Origin: Bacilli bacterium | Lineage (GTDB): Bacteria; Bacillota_I; Bacilli_A; RF39; UBA660 | Length of the DNA stretch: 64,000 nucleotides | Assembly: GCA_017433415.1 (NCBI GenBank) | Contig: JAFRHI010000015.1 | Span: 1-64,000 of the forward strand | Direction: 5' to 3' | Part shown: positions 63,195 through 64,000 of the stretch, in pieces | Numbering within the stretch: position 1 is the first letter of the stretch | Layout: each line of letters starts with the position of its first letter | The notes under the pieces: model-generated | Told to the model about the DNA's origin: nothing | Databases searched by the model: none | The model's input: only the letters and a program-made list of their open reading frames with translations | Made by a program: the position numbers and the translations under genes

Positions 63195-64000
63195 ATTGAT
63201 ATAGTTCTTGTTTTATTAATTCCAAATTGTTTTTCATAATTGATATATAATCTTCTTTTTCGCTTCTTTCTTCTCCAGAAAGATTATCAAGTTTATGTAA
63301 CTCTATTGTTTTTAAGTTAGCATATTTATCCATTAGATTTTTAGTATTTTCATTAATAGTATCACCCTTAAAAATCATAATATAACTAATAGATCCAGAT
63401 TTAATTAGGTTTTCAGCATCTACCAAAGTTTTTTGCGTGGCATCACTATCTATACAAATAACCTCAAGACCAAATTTTTCTAAATATTTTAAGGCACTAT
63501 TTGCCACAACAATAGTTTTATTATTAGTGCTATCAACTGCAAATCGATAATCAGCATCTACTTCTGATAATTTAATCTTAAGTTCATTATAGTTCTCTTC
63601 AATTTCATCCTTTAAAATTGTACTACTGACATATTCATTAAGACTTAATCTTACATTTTGACTCATCATTAATAGTGATGAAGGATTCAACCATAATTCC
63701 TCTGGAGAATAATCAGTCTCCAAAACATAAGCTGTATCAATAATTTTTAAATCAGGATTAATTGCTAATAAATCAACAGCTAAATTTCTTTCTTTTTCTA
63801 ACAGACCATTATAAACAAATAAATCTTTTCTGGAGTATTCCTTTTTCTGCTTATTACTAACTTTATAATCGCTAGTATCTACACCATCAGGATAAATTGA
63901 TGTTATAGTAGCATGCTCTCCATATAAATTTTTTACCACGTATTCGTTAGGATAATTAGTAACAATAATTTCAATATTATCCATACTATCATTAGTACAT
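63193..64000 (-). CDS. ZnuA/AdcA-like metal-binding lipoprotein (5' end outside window)
   Basis: The frame stays open upstream of ATG 63984 to the right window edge; the extra codons read C-T-N-D-S, so the Cys is a likely lipobox residue and the true start lies beyond. The body follows ZnuA layout: GEHATITSIYPDGVD, DLFVYNG, ELWLNPSSLLMM, SALKYLEKFGLEV. The His residues that bind zinc in ZnuA are replaced (VDTSDY for VDTHDY; no His in the WLNP or SALKY segments). Could bind another ligand or be a non-metal form. Member of a metal ABC transporter system by family. Confidence 0.75.
   Translation of the reverse strand, partial: CTNDSMDNIEIIVTNYPNEYVVKNLYGEHATITSIYPDGVDTSDYKVSNKQKKEYSRKDLFVYNGLLEKERNLAVDLLAINPDLKIIDTAYVLETDYSPEELWLNPSSLLMMSQNVRLSLNEYVSSTILKDEIEENYNELKIKLSEVDADYRFAVDSTNNKTIVVANSALKYLEKFGLEVICIDSDATQKTLVDAENLIKSGSISYIMIFKGDTINENTKNLMDKYANLKTIELHKLDNLSGEERSEKEDYISIMKNNLELIKQELYQ

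Noticed and set aside
1-64000. Mycoplasma-type genetic code (TGA as Trp)
   Set aside because: TGA ends several intact genes (for example at 41277-41279 and 7356-7358) and TGG is used for Trp throughout.
1-64000. CRISPR arrays, insertion sequences, prophage
   Set aside because: No regularly spaced direct repeats, transposase or phage structural genes are seen. The MoxR-VWA and ClpX-like genes look chromosomal by composition.

Overview
The window reads as a stretch of chromosome from a low-G+C (roughly 30% by eye) Gram-positive bacterium of the Bacilli, most likely an uncultured, host-associated (gut-type) lineage with a compact genome. The basis is Bacillus-like gene order (dnaG-sigA-trmK; ftsK-ymfF-ymfH; ylbJ-ylbL; tkt-sirA-yneF; rpsT-gpr-spoIIP), very short intergenic gaps, strong AT bias and lysine/asparagine-rich proteins. 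TGA ends several genes and TGG encodes Trp, so this is genetic code 11 and not the Mycoplasma code. No insertion sequence, prophage, CRISPR array or rRNA is visible, and no gene-free stretch exceeds 300 bases.

Layout. 1-1780: 3' part of a cysteine-rich surface protein. 1817-5957: unknown gene-dnaG-sigA-trmK operon. 5961-9193: membrane-anchored propeller-like protein, a 67-aa membrane protein, rpmG, efp, DUF3592-type protein. 9245-14831: ftsK, deoD, ymfF, ymfH. 14874-19777: membrane protein, then lepA, a SpoIIID-like double-HTH protein, hemW, an HD-domain protein. 19835-25005: tmk, a PilB/ComGA-type ATPase with a glutamine-rich tail, two prepilins, ylbJ. 25048-31641: ylbL, a membrane protein, an FtsX-type ABC exporter, yitT. 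31782-37437: prs, cinA-like, murI-like remnant, two plsC-like acyltransferases, an alpha/beta hydrolase, a DUF1003 protein, a lipoprotein, tRNA-Arg(CCG). 37458-43478: a MoxR-like ATPase plus metallopeptidase/VWA pair, ybaK, cutA, a transglutaminase-like protein, csaA. 43508-48406: two tandem paralogous surface proteins under matching promoters, then a ClpX-like ATPase. 48410-58432: P-type ATPase, tkt, sirA-like, yneF, uvrC, mutL, miaA. 58411-64000: exported transglutaminase, rpsT, gpr, spoIIP, a small membrane protein, an unknown 438-aa protein, and the 3' part of a ZnuA-like lipoprotein.

How the genes fit together. Most of the window is housekeeping: replication priming, sigma factor, translation factors, DNA repair, tRNA modification and nucleotide salvage. 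A second theme is sporulation. gpr, spoIIP, a SirA-like gene, a YlbJ/SpoVV-like transporter, a SpoIIID-like regulator and FtsK/SpoIIIE together suggest endospore formation or a recent loss of it. EF-P and its modification-associated proteins YmfF/YmfH lie within 7 kb of each other.

The least described parts are: (i) the MoxR/VWA pair, whose ATPase carries an apparently circularly permuted DUF6273-type domain; (ii) a ClpX-like unfoldase with a new N-terminus, an altered pore loop and a retained ClpP-docking IGF tripeptide; (iii) the PilB-type ATPase whose last ~148 residues contain no basic residue; (iv) the surface-protein pair sharing a palindrome over the -35 box. All calls come from reading the sequence; no database search was run.
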